Shown here piece after piece: positions 1-8,965 of a stretch of DNA of 45,503 nucleotides; the stretch's first letter is position 1, and each line of letters starts with the position of its first letter. The position numbers were made by a program, and so were the translations under genes. The DNA is from an uncultured Pirellulaceae bacterium (GTDB lineage Bacteria; Planctomycetota; Planctomycetia; Pirellulales; Pirellulaceae): the NCBI GenBank assembly GCA_937941455.1, contig CALDHM010000055.1, forward strand, positions 1 to 45,503, given 5' to 3'. The notes under the pieces were generated by a model. The model was given only the letters and a program-made list of their open reading frames with translations. It was not told where the DNA came from and did not search any database.

Positions 1-72
1 CTTGTCTTTGAGGTGGCGTCTGACGATCTCGGCCTTTTGTTCAGCAGTAAATGTTCTTCGATTTTTGGTCAT
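1..72 (-). CDS. IS transposase, N-terminal part (HTH_Tnp_1 / IS3 OrfA-like), cut by window edge
   Basis: Reading leftward from an ATG at 72-70, 24 codons remain open to the window edge. They begin MTKNRRTFTAEQKAEIVRR, the opening of the helix-turn-helix transposase family (pfam01527) found in IS3 OrfA and related IS proteins, which bind the element ends. An AGGAGA ribosome site lies seven bases upstream of the ATG, so this is a real gene start. Only the N-terminus is visible, so IS family and intactness cannot be judged. With the IS4-type remnant at the right end, transposase sequence lies at both ends of the window. Confidence 0.72.
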   Translation of the reverse strand, partial: MTKNRRTFTAEQKAEIVRRHLKDK

Positions 73-342
73 GGAATGTCTCCTGGGTTTGGATTATGTT
101 AACCCAAATCAGGAAATTCCAAATCCATTAGAGGCAAGACACCTTGTATCCGGCCGATCCGCGGCTAAGATACTCAAGAAGTCTCTCCCTGAACCTTTCG
201 CTTGCCAAATCGCCGTTGAGTCCGCTTGGCCAGCGATGCGAGTTGTCGCGGCGGAGTCTTAGGACACATGGCGGGAATCACGACACAGTTTTTCGAATCG
301 ACGGGTCGAGTCTCATTCATCGCTACCGCGAAAGGGTTTCCC

Positions 343-711
343 ATGAGTCAGCCGTATCCTCCCGATGGCAAAAATCCTTATCGCAGTCCGGTCCAGCCGG
401 GACAGGCACCGGCTTATTTAAATCAGCCCGCCATGCAAGGGGACAAAACCGGGGGCATCATCCCCTACAAGAATCCCCACGCACTGATCGGCTATTATTT
501 GGGAATCGTCGGCTTGTTGCCGATCCTGGGGATGCCGTTCGGCATCGCCGCGATCGTGCTGGGCATCATGGGATTGCGCAATCGAGCTCGCAATCCCATC
601 ATCAAGGGCTCCGTTCATGCCGTCATCGCCATCTGCTGTGGTGCGTTCTCGCTCCTCTGCGGCGGAATCCTGAGCTTGGGATTGATCAGCGTGTTGCTAA
701 CTCAGAAGTAG
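343..711 (+). CDS. DUF4190-like small membrane protein
   Basis: Predicted 122-residue protein starting MSQPYPPDGKNPYRSP. The first 45 residues are rich in Pro, Gly and Gln, a flexible cytoplasmic-type tail. Two hydrophobic segments follow (about residues 46-75 and 85-118), separated by the short basic turn GLRNRARNP. This tail-plus-two-helix layout, with GIAAIVLGIMGL in the first helix, matches DUF4190 proteins, whose function is unknown. The frame is open further upstream, but the region before 343 has no membrane-protein character, so I place the start at the ATG at 343. It precedes the methyltransferase gene by about 50 bases on the same strand. No enzymatic residues are visible. Confidence 0.7.
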   Translation: MSQPYPPDGKNPYRSPVQPGQAPAYLNQPAMQGDKTGGIIPYKNPHALIGYYLGIVGLLPILGMPFGIAAIVLGIMGLRNRARNPIIKGSVHAVIAICCGAFSLLCGGILSLGLISVLLTQK

Positions 712-764
712 GCTTTTCGTTCGGGCCATCCGTCGCCACAGCAACCAACCCCGCGTACACCAAC

Positions 765-1502
765 ATGGGATTTCAATTTCGCCAGTTTGCGGTAGCCGAT
801 GATGCCGCCTCGATGAGAGTGGGCACTGACGGGATTCTTTTGGGAGCGTGGGCGACCGTGCGGCCAGCGCGGCAAGTGTTGGACATTGGCACAGGTTGTG
901 GTCTGTTAGCGCTGATGGCGGCCCAGCGGAATTCGTCGGCAGTGATTAGGGCTATCGATATTGACGGCGCGTCGGTTGCCCAAGCCGCGAGCAATTTCCT
1001 CGCCTCGCCATGGCCCGAGCGATTACATGCGACTCGCGAAAGTCTGGCGGACTTCGCTGCGCGACCGGAGAATCGCGGCGGCTATGATGTGATCATTTGT
1101 AACCCTCCTTTTTTTCGCACCGGTCCGAAGTCTCCTTTAATCGCTCGGCAAACGGCCCGCCATCAAACGGCCTTGACTGCCGACGATTGGACAAGGGCAT
1201 GTCAGGTGCTCTTGTCCCCGGCCGGTAAGGCCGCAGTGATTGTCCCAGCAGTCGATCAAATGGGTTGGATCGAATCGGCTGCGTCGTTCGAGCTGGTACT
1301 ACATCGGCGCACTCAAGTGCGACCGCGGCCTGCGACCGTCCCTCGGCGGACCCTCTTGGAGTTCGGTCGCGAACCGGCCAACTGCACGGACACCGAGTTA
1401 CCGATCGAATGTGCGCGGCACCAATACTTCCCGGAATATCGCGATTTGACTGGCGAGTTTTATTTGGCGACCACGCTTGGCTTCGAGACGCCAGTCCACT
1501 GA
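765..1502 (+). CDS. trmN6: tRNA1(Val) (adenine37-N6)-methyltransferase-like protein
   Basis: Predicted 245-residue SAM-dependent methyltransferase starting MGFQFRQFAVADDAASMRVG. The SAM-binding glycine motif VLDIGTGCGLLALMAA has its Asp at residue 40, and the N6-adenine signature NPPFF starts at Asn113. The N-terminal FRQFAV...MRVGTDGILLGAW block is characteristic of the YfiC/TrmN6 family, which methylates A37 of tRNA1(Val). Length fits the family (about 245). The frame stays open far upstream, but the protein fold begins at the ATG at 765. The gene converges on the rRNA methyltransferase gene that ends at 1628, leaving a GC-rich 125-base gap. Confidence 0.85.
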   Translation: MGFQFRQFAVADDAASMRVGTDGILLGAWATVRPARQVLDIGTGCGLLALMAAQRNSSAVIRAIDIDGASVAQAASNFLASPWPERLHATRESLADFAARPENRGGYDVIICNPPFFRTGPKSPLIARQTARHQTALTADDWTRACQVLLSPAGKAAVIVPAVDQMGWIESAASFELVLHRRTQVRPRPATVPRRTLLEFGREPANCTDTELPIECARHQYFPEYRDLTGEFYLATTLGFETPVH

Positions 1503-1540
1503 TTCGAACATTTTCGCGATCCAGCGAAAACATAGGCCAC

Positions 1541-1596
1541 TCTCCCGCTGCGAGGGTCGAGGTCGAGGGCAGCGAGGCCGCGGGGTGAGGGGTAAC
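1541..1596. repeat. GC-rich intergenic repeat-like block between convergent genes
   Basis: The gap between two converging genes holds a run built from gcgaggg/gaggtcgaggg/gcgaggccgcggggtgagggg. Blocks resembling CCCCTCACCCC followed by CTCTCCCGC are common dispersed intergenic sequences in GC-rich bacteria. No clean hairpin with a T tract is visible, so terminator activity is not supported. Only one copy occurs in this window. Confidence 0.25.
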
Positions 1597-1627
1597 CGGT
1601 TTGACAATGAAGGTTGGGGGCGGGGGA

Positions 1628-2641
1628 TCAGCGCCGCTTGATCAAGGCCAGGAAGAAGCCGTCGTAGAATTCATTGGGAAGAATTCGCACTGTGTGGCGG
1701 AGATCCGCAGGGAAAATTTCTTCTTCCCAGGTGGTCAAGCCTGGACGGATCGGAACCATCGTCGCTGATGGTTCGGCGAGAGATTCTTGCGGTTGCAACT
1801 GAGGAATGTCAATCGGCAACAGTTCGGCACTGTCTGGAAATCGATCGAGAAGACTGGCGACGACTTGTTCATTCTCCTCGGGTGCGAAACTGCAGGTGGC
1901 GTACAAGAGTCGCCCACCCGGTTTTAAGGATTCAAAAGCGCTGGCGATCAAGCCGATTTGTTTCCAGCTAGTTTCCTTGATTTTGCGGGGGCTCCAGGTC
2001 TCAAAGGACGCGGGCTCAGTCGTCGTGAAGCGGGCTTCGCCGCTGCAGGGGGCGTCGAGCAGAACTCGGTCGAAGCGGGGGCCGACTTTTTTACCCACCG
2101 TGCGTCCGTCGGTTCGATAGAAGCGGGCGATCGTGACCCCTTGGCGTTTGAGGTTCGCTTGCAAGCGGTAGAACCGATCCTTGATCGGCTCGACGCAGGA
2201 CAAAAGCCCGTCGTTTTGCATCAGGGCCGCCAGATGGGCCGCTTTGCCGCCGGGCGCGGCCGCCAGGTCGAGCACTTGGTCCCCCGGCTGCGGCGCCAGC
2301 AGGACGGCGGCAAGCTGACTCGAAAGGCTTTGCAGGTAGACTTGTCCCTGTTCCGCAGCTGGCAGGTGGCTGACCGTTTCACGTTGTGCCTCGGGAATCG
2401 AAAACGCGTGCGAGGACCAGTCGATAGGAGTCAACTCGATTCCGGAAGCCAGCAGTCGGCGAATCGTCTCTGGCGGTTCGCCACGCAAGGGGTTGATGCG
2501 GACAGCAGCGCGGCGGGGGAGCGAAAAAGTCGCGAGAACGCGATCCAAATCGGAAGCCGGGAGGATCTGTTGCATCCTCCGAACGAATTCGCCAGGAAGT
2601 GACGAGTCAAGGCGTTCACCATGGCGGCTTGATAAGGTCAC
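1628..2641 (-). CDS. NOL1/NOP2/Sun-family 16S rRNA m5C methyltransferase
   Basis: Predicted 337-residue RNA cytosine-C5 methyltransferase. It carries the SAM site VLDLAAAPGGKAAHLAALM and both catalytic cysteines: C199 in DAPCSGEARF (motif IV) and C250 in LLYATCSFAPEENE (motif VI, the nucleophile that attacks cytosine C6). The length and lack of an N-terminal NusB domain argue for the RsmF/YebU side of the family rather than RsmB. The start is a GTG that directly follows the TAG of the upstream TPR gene, so translation is probably coupled; the next in-frame ATG is residue 23 and would remove family sequence. The exact target base cannot be read from sequence. Confidence 0.85.
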   Translation of the reverse strand: MTLSSRHGERLDSSLPGEFVRRMQQILPASDLDRVLATFSLPRRAAVRINPLRGEPPETIRRLLASGIELTPIDWSSHAFSIPEAQRETVSHLPAAEQGQVYLQSLSSQLAAVLLAPQPGDQVLDLAAAPGGKAAHLAALMQNDGLLSCVEPIKDRFYRLQANLKRQGVTIARFYRTDGRTVGKKVGPRFDRVLLDAPCSGEARFTTTEPASFETWSPRKIKETSWKQIGLIASAFESLKPGGRLLYATCSFAPEENEQVVASLLDRFPDSAELLPIDIPQLQPQESLAEPSATMVPIRPGLTTWEEEIFPADLRHTVRILPNEFYDGFFLALIKRR

Positions 2642-3205
2642 CTAGACGATCACCGACAGGGCTTGCTGAAATTCTTTGGTATGGCGAATCGCGTCGAAGT
2701 CGTGTTCACCAGCGACCAGTGTCCGAAAGTGCGGGTCGATTTCGAGAGCGATTGACAAATGGTAGACCGCATCTTTGACATTGGCATCCAAGGCTAGATA
2801 GCACGCCAGATTGTAGTGAGCGATAGCCGACTCGGAATCGACGGCAACTCCCTCGCGCATGATTTCGATGGCCGTGGCGATCCGGTTGAGCCGTTTGTAG
2901 CACCAGGCCAGAGCCAGAATCGTGGGCAAATTGTCGGGATTCGATTCCCGCGATTGTTCGAGAAAGCTAGCGGCCTCCGCCAATCGCCCGAGGGCCCGCA
3001 AGGCTTGCCCCTTCAGGTAGAGGATCTCCCCTTTAAAACCTTGCGGATTGTCGATCAAGTCGAGGGTGGTCAGCACCCGGTTGGCCATGGTCTCGGCCAA
3101 GACGGGATCGAGTTTCCAGCGATCTTCAAACACGCTCATCAGGTCGAGGTAACCTTCAGCCTCGCGGATGAGTTGTCGTCGTTTGATGCGGTCGTGGTTT
3201 GCCAT
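2642..3205 (-). CDS. TPR repeat protein
   Basis: Predicted 187-residue soluble protein made mainly of tetratricopeptide helices. Repeats are visible around residues 60-95 (ILYLKGQALRALGRLAEAASFLEQSRESNPDN), 95-128 (LALAWCYKRLNRIATAIEIMREGVAVDSES) and 128-162 (AHYNLACYLALDANVKDAVYHLSIALEIDPH). Such proteins are protein-binding scaffolds; no catalytic domain is present. Its stop codon directly abuts the GTG start of the rRNA methyltransferase gene, so the two form a transcriptional and probably translational unit. No signal peptide. The specific partner is unknown. Confidence 0.8.
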   Translation of the reverse strand: MANHDRIKRRQLIREAEGYLDLMSVFEDRWKLDPVLAETMANRVLTTLDLIDNPQGFKGEILYLKGQALRALGRLAEAASFLEQSRESNPDNLPTILALAWCYKRLNRIATAIEIMREGVAVDSESAIAHYNLACYLALDANVKDAVYHLSIALEIDPHFRTLVAGEHDFDAIRHTKEFQQALSVIV

Positions 3206-3545
3206 GAGAAAATCTCGACTTCGCTGTTCCTACCTCTATTTTACTCCTACCGCCTTAAATTCCTTGCCTAAACCCGTTCACCTATTTCTTTATCGGCATT
3301 TTTGTTCAGCGAACAACGTTTGACATTTTTCAGTCGCTCGTTTTACTTCTGCCGTTTAGGCGAACTTTGTTTACTTAATCGTTAATAAAGGTTGCGTTTT
3401 GTCAACGCCGGGGCGGCTGCGAGTGTTGCGAAAAGGAAACACGCCGCGATTTTGCCGCAAAAAAACGTTGGTTTTGGCCTTGGCATTTCGTTTGCGACAC
3501 CGTCGGGTCGTCTTTGTTTCATTGTTGACGCATTCGACCGTGTTG
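3206..3545. other. Gene-free, AT-richer divergent upstream region
   Basis: This 340-base stretch separates the leftward TPR/methyltransferase unit from the rightward small ORF at 3546. It is distinctly AT-richer than the flanking genes. A TTGACA hexamer sits at 3320-3325 on the plus strand, but the matching -10 region (TTACTT, 17 bases further) is weak. A TTAATA lies near 3382-3387. Promoters are likely here but none is convincing. Confidence 0.3.
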
Positions 3546-3908
3546 ATGTTCAGCCCGTTTTCCAGAATTCTGCTGTTGTGCTGCGTCGCCAGCGGTTGGC
3601 TTGTACCGGAAATGGGCTTGCCCCTCCCGAAGCCCCAAGACGCCACGGCCACAACCGATGCCGGAGCCTACCTGCGGAAAACTCGGTTCGGCTGGCAGGA
3701 TTGCCGCCATTGGCAGGGAAGCGTCTGCGTCCTCGCCCGTTCGCCCGTTCACCCGGCGACGATGGCCGCGCTGTTGTTGTTGGGCTCGCTGGGTGCCTTT
3801 CTGTGGGCGACGGAGGATGACGAAATTTTGAATATGGTCGGTCGGCCACCACCTCAACGGCGGCCATCGCGCTCCAGTCCGCCGCACCGCACGCCCCGCG
3901 CGGAGTGA
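3546..3908 (+). CDS. Hypothetical protein with two hydrophobic segments
   Basis: I do not recognise this 120-residue protein. From the ATG at 3546 it starts MFSPFSRILLLCCVASGWL, a signal-peptide or anchor-like segment. A loop containing two cysteines (WQDCRHWQGSVCVLA) follows, then a second hydrophobic segment (TMAALLLLGSLGAFLWA, about residues 78-94) and a Pro/Arg/Ser-rich tail. The open frame extends about 49 codons further 5' with a very basic composition that looks non-coding, so I prefer the internal ATG, though no clear ribosome site precedes it. It could be a small secreted or inner-membrane protein, or a spurious ORF. Confidence 0.4.
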   Translation: MFSPFSRILLLCCVASGWLVPEMGLPLPKPQDATATTDAGAYLRKTRFGWQDCRHWQGSVCVLARSPVHPATMAALLLLGSLGAFLWATEDDEILNMVGRPPPQRRPSRSSPPHRTPRAE

Positions 3909-4011
3909 CAGAGAGCCATGCTCCACCGTGCAACAGGATCAGCGATGGGGTAAGATGGACAACAATCAGCCGTCCTCGAAGATTCAACAAGGCGAGCGGC
4001 AATTAAATGCA

Positions 4012-4097
4012 TACCGTCGCTACCGTCGCCAGGCGGTGATCTTGCTAGGTATCTAACATCCGGCGAAGGTAGCTAGGTATCTGCCGTTCGCCCAAAC
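4012..4097 (+). repeat. ~85-bp dispersed repeat, copy A (inverted relative to copy at 28884-28970)
   Basis: This block just upstream of the propeller-cytochrome gene aligns end to end with the reverse complement of 28884-28970, with about 80% of positions the same by eye and only small gaps. Shared landmarks in order are TACCGT-GCTACCGT-GCC, GGCGGTGATCT, GGTATCTA, CCGGC and GGTAGCTA, then TCTGCCG-TCGCC. Copy A also repeats TAGGTATCT internally. It is non-coding in both places. Confidence 0.7.
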
Positions 4098-4111
4098 AAA
4101 GGAGATGAACG

Positions 4112-6577
4112 TTGCGCGAGTTGTTTGCAAGCTTGGCGGTTTTGGCGATAGGCTTTGGCCAAAGTGGGCTGACAGTTGGACAAGAATTGACGGAACTGGC
4201 GCGGGTCGAAGGTTTTGTCGTCGAGAAACTATTCGACGTTCCGTCGTCGCAAGGTTCTTGGGTCAGCATGACGGTCGATCCCCGGGGCCGCTTGATCGCC
4301 TCCGATCAGTACGGCGGCTTGTATCGCGTGACCGTCGATCCGGCATCGGGAAAATCGCAGGTCGAGCCACTGGGTGTTCCCACCGGCCGTGCTCATGGTT
4401 TGCTGCATGCCTTCGACAGCCTGTATGTCATGAGCCACGAAGGGGAGGGACAGAAATCGGGCTTGTATCGCGTGCGCGATACTGATGGCGACGACCAGTA
4501 CGACAAGGTCGAGTTACTGTTGCCTTTGGAAGGGAGCGGGGAGCATGGCCCGCACGCCGTTGTATTGTCCCCGGACGGCAAGTCGCTGACGATCTGCGCC
4601 GGCAATCATACGCGGCTGCCACCGGTTACGGCCTCGCGCGTCCCCCAGAATTGGGATGAAGACCAAATCGTGTCCCGCATGTGGGATGCCAACGGGCACG
4701 CGACCGGAATCCTGGCACCGGGAGGCTGGATTTGCCAGATCGATCCGGACGGGACGAGCCTGGAACTTCTCTCGATGGGATACCGGAACCAGTACGACAT
4801 TGCTTACGATCCCAACGGGGAGCTTTTTACGTTCGATGCCGATATGGAATGGGACATCGGTCTGCCGTGGTATCGGCCGACACGAGTTTGCCATAGCACT
4901 TGGGGGAGCGAATACGGCTGGCGGAGCGGCACGGGGAAATGGCCCGACTATTACCCCGATAGTTTGCCAGCCACGGTCAATATCGGTCCCGGATCGCCGA
5001 CCGGTGTGACCTTTGGCACCGGCAGCCGATTCCCAGGTCGCTATCAGCGGGCGCTGTTCATTGCCGATTGGAGCTACGGCATTATCTATGCGGTCCATCT
5101 CACCCCCCAAGGAGCAACTTACACGGGGACACCGGAAATCTTTGCATCGGGTCCTGGAATGGCGGTCACGGACATGGTCGTCGACCCGCATAGCGGCTCC
5201 CTGTATTTCGCGATCGGCGGACGCCGGAGCCATTCAGCACTGTACCGCGTGAGCTATCGGGGTCAGGAAGCGACGGAACCAGTAACGGCCGAACCTTTGA
5301 CGGAAATGCAGCGTGAGCGCCGGGCGCTGGAGTCCTTGTTGACCGCTCGTCCGGAGCAAGCCGCAGAGGTCGTGGCCAAGGCGATTCCCTATCTCAGCCA
5401 TGTCGATCGCTTCATCCGTTATACCGCACGGGTCGCGATCGAGCGCATGCCGCTGGAGAGTTGGCGAGCAGCGATTTTCACGCCGCGCGACACCCAAGGC
5501 ATCCTCGAGGGGGCGTTAGCCGTGGCTCGCAGCGGGGATGACGCCACCGCGCGGCAGGCTCTCGCGCGTTTGTTGGCCTTGGATTGGGAGCAACTCGATG
5601 TCGAGCAGCGTCTGCATTGGCTGCGGACGGTCGGTCTGCATTGGCTCCGTCGCGGTGACGTTGCAGGTGAAAGCAAGGAGCGGCTCGTCAGCTACCTGCT
5701 TCCGAAATTGCCGTGCGGCCAGAAGACGCTCGACATGGAAATGGCCCGTTTGTTGTGCGGGATCGATGCTCCGGGCATCGTTGAACCAACGCTGCGGCTG
5801 ATGCAGCAAGCCACCTCGCAGGAAGAGCAAATCCATTACAACTTCGTCCTCCGCGTCTGCACGCACGGTTGGACCCCGGAAGCTCGCCGGGCTTATTTTC
5901 AGTGGTTCGTCGATGCCGGAAAGTTTCGTGGGGGGAATTCGTTCGCCAAATACTTGCTCAACACTCGTCAGGACGCCGTCGCACGGCTCGATGAACCAAC
6001 CAAGGTAGCCCTAGGGGAATTGATCCGGCAAAGACCAATCGATGCCCGTCCCGATGAAGAGATGATGCAGCGGCCGATTGTCAAGCACTGGACGGTGGAC
6101 GAACTGCTGCCGATTAGCGACACCGACTTGCAGAACCGCAACCTAGCCAACGGCGAGCGGATGTTCACCGTGGGGCAATGTTGGAAATGTCATCGGCTCG
6201 ACGGGGCAGGGGGGAGCGTCGGCCCCGATTTGACGCCAGCCGGTCGGCGATTCAGCGTTCGCGACATGCTGGAGGCCGTTATCGTTCCCAGCAAGGAAGT
6301 TTCCGATCAATACCGGGCGACGGTGTTCGAGCTGGAGGACGGCCGCACGGTGTTCGGCCGCGTGGCTAATCTGGTCGGCGACACTTATCTGGTGCAGACC
6401 GATCTGTACGATCCGGGAAATTTCACGCGGATTCGCGTCGGAGAAATCACCGATCTGAAGCCGTCGGCCACATCGATGATGCCCACAGGATTGCTTGATA
6501 CAATGACCCGCGAAGACGTGCTGGATTTGTTGGCCCATCTCCGAGCAGTTTCTGATGCGGCCTTCCAGAAAAAGTAA
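4112..6577 (+). CDS. Secreted beta-propeller / PVC-type haem-binding c-type cytochrome fusion
   Basis: Predicted 821-residue exported protein. Residues 1-24 form a signal peptide (MRELFASLAVLAIGFGQSG). Residues about 30-390 resemble sugar/sorbosone dehydrogenase-like six-bladed propellers (GYRNQYDIAYDPNGELFTFDADMEWD is typical of the PVC versions). Residues about 395-660 are helical and HEAT-like. The C-terminus is a cytochrome c domain with CWKCH (C690, C693, H694) and candidate distal Met residues in SMMPTG near 790, matching the 'Pirellula/Verrucomicrobium type' haem domain (TIGR02603 as I recall). The start is a TTG at 4112, eight bases after GGAG; the ATG at 4105 is out of frame and too close to that site. 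It lies 43 bases before the rhamnulose-1-P aldolase gene. The substrate is unknown; electron transfer from a sugar oxidation is plausible. Confidence 0.88.
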   Translation: MRELFASLAVLAIGFGQSGLTVGQELTELARVEGFVVEKLFDVPSSQGSWVSMTVDPRGRLIASDQYGGLYRVTVDPASGKSQVEPLGVPTGRAHGLLHAFDSLYVMSHEGEGQKSGLYRVRDTDGDDQYDKVELLLPLEGSGEHGPHAVVLSPDGKSLTICAGNHTRLPPVTASRVPQNWDEDQIVSRMWDANGHATGILAPGGWICQIDPDGTSLELLSMGYRNQYDIAYDPNGELFTFDADMEWDIGLPWYRPTRVCHSTWGSEYGWRSGTGKWPDYYPDSLPATVNIGPGSPTGVTFGTGSRFPGRYQRALFIADWSYGIIYAVHLTPQGATYTGTPEIFASGPGMAVTDMVVDPHSGSLYFAIGGRRSHSALYRVSYRGQEATEPVTAEPLTEMQRERRALESLLTARPEQAAEVVAKAIPYLSHVDRFIRYTARVAIERMPLESWRAAIFTPRDTQGILEGALAVARSGDDATARQALARLLALDWEQLDVEQRLHWLRTVGLHWLRRGDVAGESKERLVSYLLPKLPCGQKTLDMEMARLLCGIDAPGIVEPTLRLMQQATSQEEQIHYNFVLRVCTHGWTPEARRAYFQWFVDAGKFRGGNSFAKYLLNTRQDAVARLDEPTKVALGELIRQRPIDARPDEEMMQRPIVKHWTVDELLPISDTDLQNRNLANGERMFTVGQCWKCHRLDGAGGSVGPDLTPAGRRFSVRDMLEAVIVPSKEVSDQYRATVFELEDGRTVFGRVANLVGDTYLVQTDLYDPGNFTRIRVGEITDLKPSATSMMPTGLLDTMTREDVLDLLAHLRAVSDAAFQKK

Positions 6578-6620
6578 ACCCAGCTGCGGATTGAACCAAC
6601 GACAGGAGCCTCGATAGTCT

Positions 6621-8813
6621 ATGACGACAGTGACCAAACGTTACAAATATGTGAACGATCTGTGGAGCGATGCCAAAGCGGAGGGACGCAGCGGCTTGCA
6701 ACGGCTCGTCTATCGCTCGAATATCCTGGGGAGCGACGGTCGCATCACCAATACCGGCGGGGGGAATACGTCGTCCAAAATCATGGAGACGGATCCCTTG
6801 AGCGGCGAGGCGGTCGAAGTGCTGTGGGTCAAGGGCTCCGGGGGAGATCTGCGAACGAGCACGGGGGAGAATTTCGCGTCGTTGTATTTGGCGAAGCTGG
6901 AGAGTCTCAAGGGAATTTACCTGGCCGCACCACAACGCGGTGCCAAGACACCGATCGAAGACCAGATGGTATCGTTCTATCCGCACTGCACGTTCAACTT
7001 GAACCAACGGGCCTCGTCGATCGATACGCCGCTGCACGCCTTCGTACCCTACAAGCATGTCGATCACACGCATCCCAATTCGGTGATTGCGGTGGCAGCC
7101 TGCCGCCGTGCGGCGGAGTTGACCACTGAAATTTTCGGCGACGACGTTACTTGGACTCCCTGGATGCGTCCAGGATTCGAGCTGGGATTGACTCTCGAGC
7201 GGCTATGGCGCGAGCGGCCGAGTTTGAAAGGAGTCGTGCTCGGGCAACACGGGCTGATCAATGGCGCCGATGACGATCGAGCTTGTTATTACCTTAGCCT
7301 CGATCTGATCGAACGAGCCGCCGAGTATATCGAATCGCGAGACCGCGGTGAAAACACGTTTGGCGGGGCCAAGTATGCGACGTTATCCGCCGAGCGACGC
7401 GATGCCGTCTTGGTCGAATTGCTGCCTTGGCTCCGCGGCCGGTTGTCCTCGACCGAGCGAGTGATCGCGACCGTGCAGCACGATGAGCGAATGCTGCGGT
7501 TCGTCAATAGCCGAGATGCGGCCCGTTTGGCCGAATTGGGAACCAGTTGCCCGGATCACTTTTTGCGGACCAAAATCAAGCCACTGTATATCGACTGGAA
7601 CCCGGCGACCGGGGATGTGGCCGAACTCAAACGCTTGCTCGACGAGGGTTTGATGGCCTACCGCCGGGACTACGCCGCCTATTACGAGCGCTGCAAACGT
7701 CCCGATTCGCCCGCCATGCGTGGAGCCGATCCGACCGTTATCCTGATAACCGGCTTGGGGATGATTGCTTGGGGCAAAAACAAAAGTGAGTCGCGCGTGA
7801 CTGCTGAATTTTACAACTGCGCAGTCGAGGTGATGCGCGGCGCCGAAGCGATCGACCAATACATCGCCTTGCCGGAGCAAGAAGCGTTCGACATCGAGTA
7901 TTGGTTGCTGGAAGAGGCGAAGCTCAAGCGGATACCCCCTGAAAAAGAGTTGGCGCGGCGAATCGTTCTGATCGTCGGTGCAGGGAGTGGCATCGGACGC
8001 GAAGCGGCCCTTCGCCTGGCGGCGGAAGGAGCGCATGTCGTCTGTGCCGACTTGGATGCGGCGGCTGCACAGCGGACGGCTGATGAATTGACCCGCAAAT
8101 ACGGCATGGGGATTGGCGTCGCGGGTTCGGGCATCTCGGGCTGCGGCCCCGCCATCGCGACGGCCATTGATATGACGCAGCGGGAGAGTGTCGCGGCAGC
8201 GATCAAACAAACGATCTTGGCCTACGGTGGGCTCGACCACTTGATCGTCACCGCCGGGATCTATGTTTCGCCGCGGCCTGACGGTGCGATTCCCGATGAC
8301 GCTTGGGGGCTGACGTTTGACGTGAATGTGATCGGCCCGTTCCTGGTATGCGACGAAGCTCGCAAGGTCTGGCAGGACCAAGGATTGCGCGGCAGCGCGG
8401 TGATCACCACTAGCGTCAACGGCATGGTGAGCAAAAAGGGGAGTTTGGCCTACGATGCTTCCAAGGCCGCGGCCAATCATTTGGTACGCGAACTGGCCGT
8501 CGAGTTGGCCCCACTGATTCGCGTCAATGCCGTGGCGCCAGCGACGGTGGTCGCCGGATCGGCGATGTTCCCACGTGATCGTGTGATTGCCTCGCTGACC
8601 AAATACGAGATTCCTCATACGGCCGACGAATCGACGGAAGCCCTGCGCGACAAACTCGCGCAATTCTATGCCCAGCGGACGTTGACAAAGGTCCCGATTC
8701 TGCCGCGAGATCAGGCAGAAGCCATCTGGTTTTTGACCAGCGAAAGGTCTTCGAAAACCACCGGCCAAATTTTAGCGGTAGACGGCGGATTACCGGACGC
8801 GTTTGTTCGCTAA
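6621..8813 (+). CDS. Bifunctional rhamnulose-1-phosphate aldolase / short-chain (lactaldehyde) dehydrogenase
   Basis: Predicted 730-residue cytoplasmic fusion. The N-terminal half (about 1-430) is a class II aldolase/adducin domain, with metal-ligand histidines in HVDHTHPNSVIA and GQHGLING. It should split L-rhamnulose-1-phosphate into dihydroxyacetone phosphate and L-lactaldehyde. The C-terminal half (about 440-730) is a short-chain dehydrogenase with the NAD motif VGAGSGIG near residue 451 and the YxxxK pair Y611/K615, expected to oxidise or reduce the lactaldehyde. This architecture matches the known RhaD-dehydrogenase fusion of L-rhamnose catabolism. It follows the secreted propeller-cytochrome gene by 43 bases. 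The kinase that would supply its substrate is at 17583-19019. No isomerase or mutarotase is in the window. Confidence 0.9.
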   Translation: MTTVTKRYKYVNDLWSDAKAEGRSGLQRLVYRSNILGSDGRITNTGGGNTSSKIMETDPLSGEAVEVLWVKGSGGDLRTSTGENFASLYLAKLESLKGIYLAAPQRGAKTPIEDQMVSFYPHCTFNLNQRASSIDTPLHAFVPYKHVDHTHPNSVIAVAACRRAAELTTEIFGDDVTWTPWMRPGFELGLTLERLWRERPSLKGVVLGQHGLINGADDDRACYYLSLDLIERAAEYIESRDRGENTFGGAKYATLSAERRDAVLVELLPWLRGRLSSTERVIATVQHDERMLRFVNSRDAARLAELGTSCPDHFLRTKIKPLYIDWNPATGDVAELKRLLDEGLMAYRRDYAAYYERCKRPDSPAMRGADPTVILITGLGMIAWGKNKSESRVTAEFYNCAVEVMRGAEAIDQYIALPEQEAFDIEYWLLEEAKLKRIPPEKELARRIVLIVGAGSGIGREAALRLAAEGAHVVCADLDAAAAQRTADELTRKYGMGIGVAGSGISGCGPAIATAIDMTQRESVAAAIKQTILAYGGLDHLIVTAGIYVSPRPDGAIPDDAWGLTFDVNVIGPFLVCDEARKVWQDQGLRGSAVITTSVNGMVSKKGSLAYDASKAAANHLVRELAVELAPLIRVNAVAPATVVAGSAMFPRDRVIASLTKYEIPHTADESTEALRDKLAQFYAQRTLTKVPILPRDQAEAIWFLTSERSSKTTGQILAVDGGLPDAFVR

Positions 8814-8965
8814 CGGTAGCGCCACGCCGCGCCGCAACAGTTCCAACACTGGTTCTTTCTCGAGCTGGGTTCGAAACCCGCCGAGAGAGCTGGTCGCTAG
8901 TGAAATCCAGCGGATACAATCAGCCGTGGAGCACTAGCCCACAGTTTTGAAACAGACTCTAGGCT

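Noticed and set aside
7383-8768. 461-codon open frame on the minus strand opposite the aldolase/dehydrogenase gene
   Set aside because: It is the antisense shadow of a clearly conserved gene. The composition (runs of Arg, His, Gln) is typical of a GC-rich antisense frame and no domain is recognisable.
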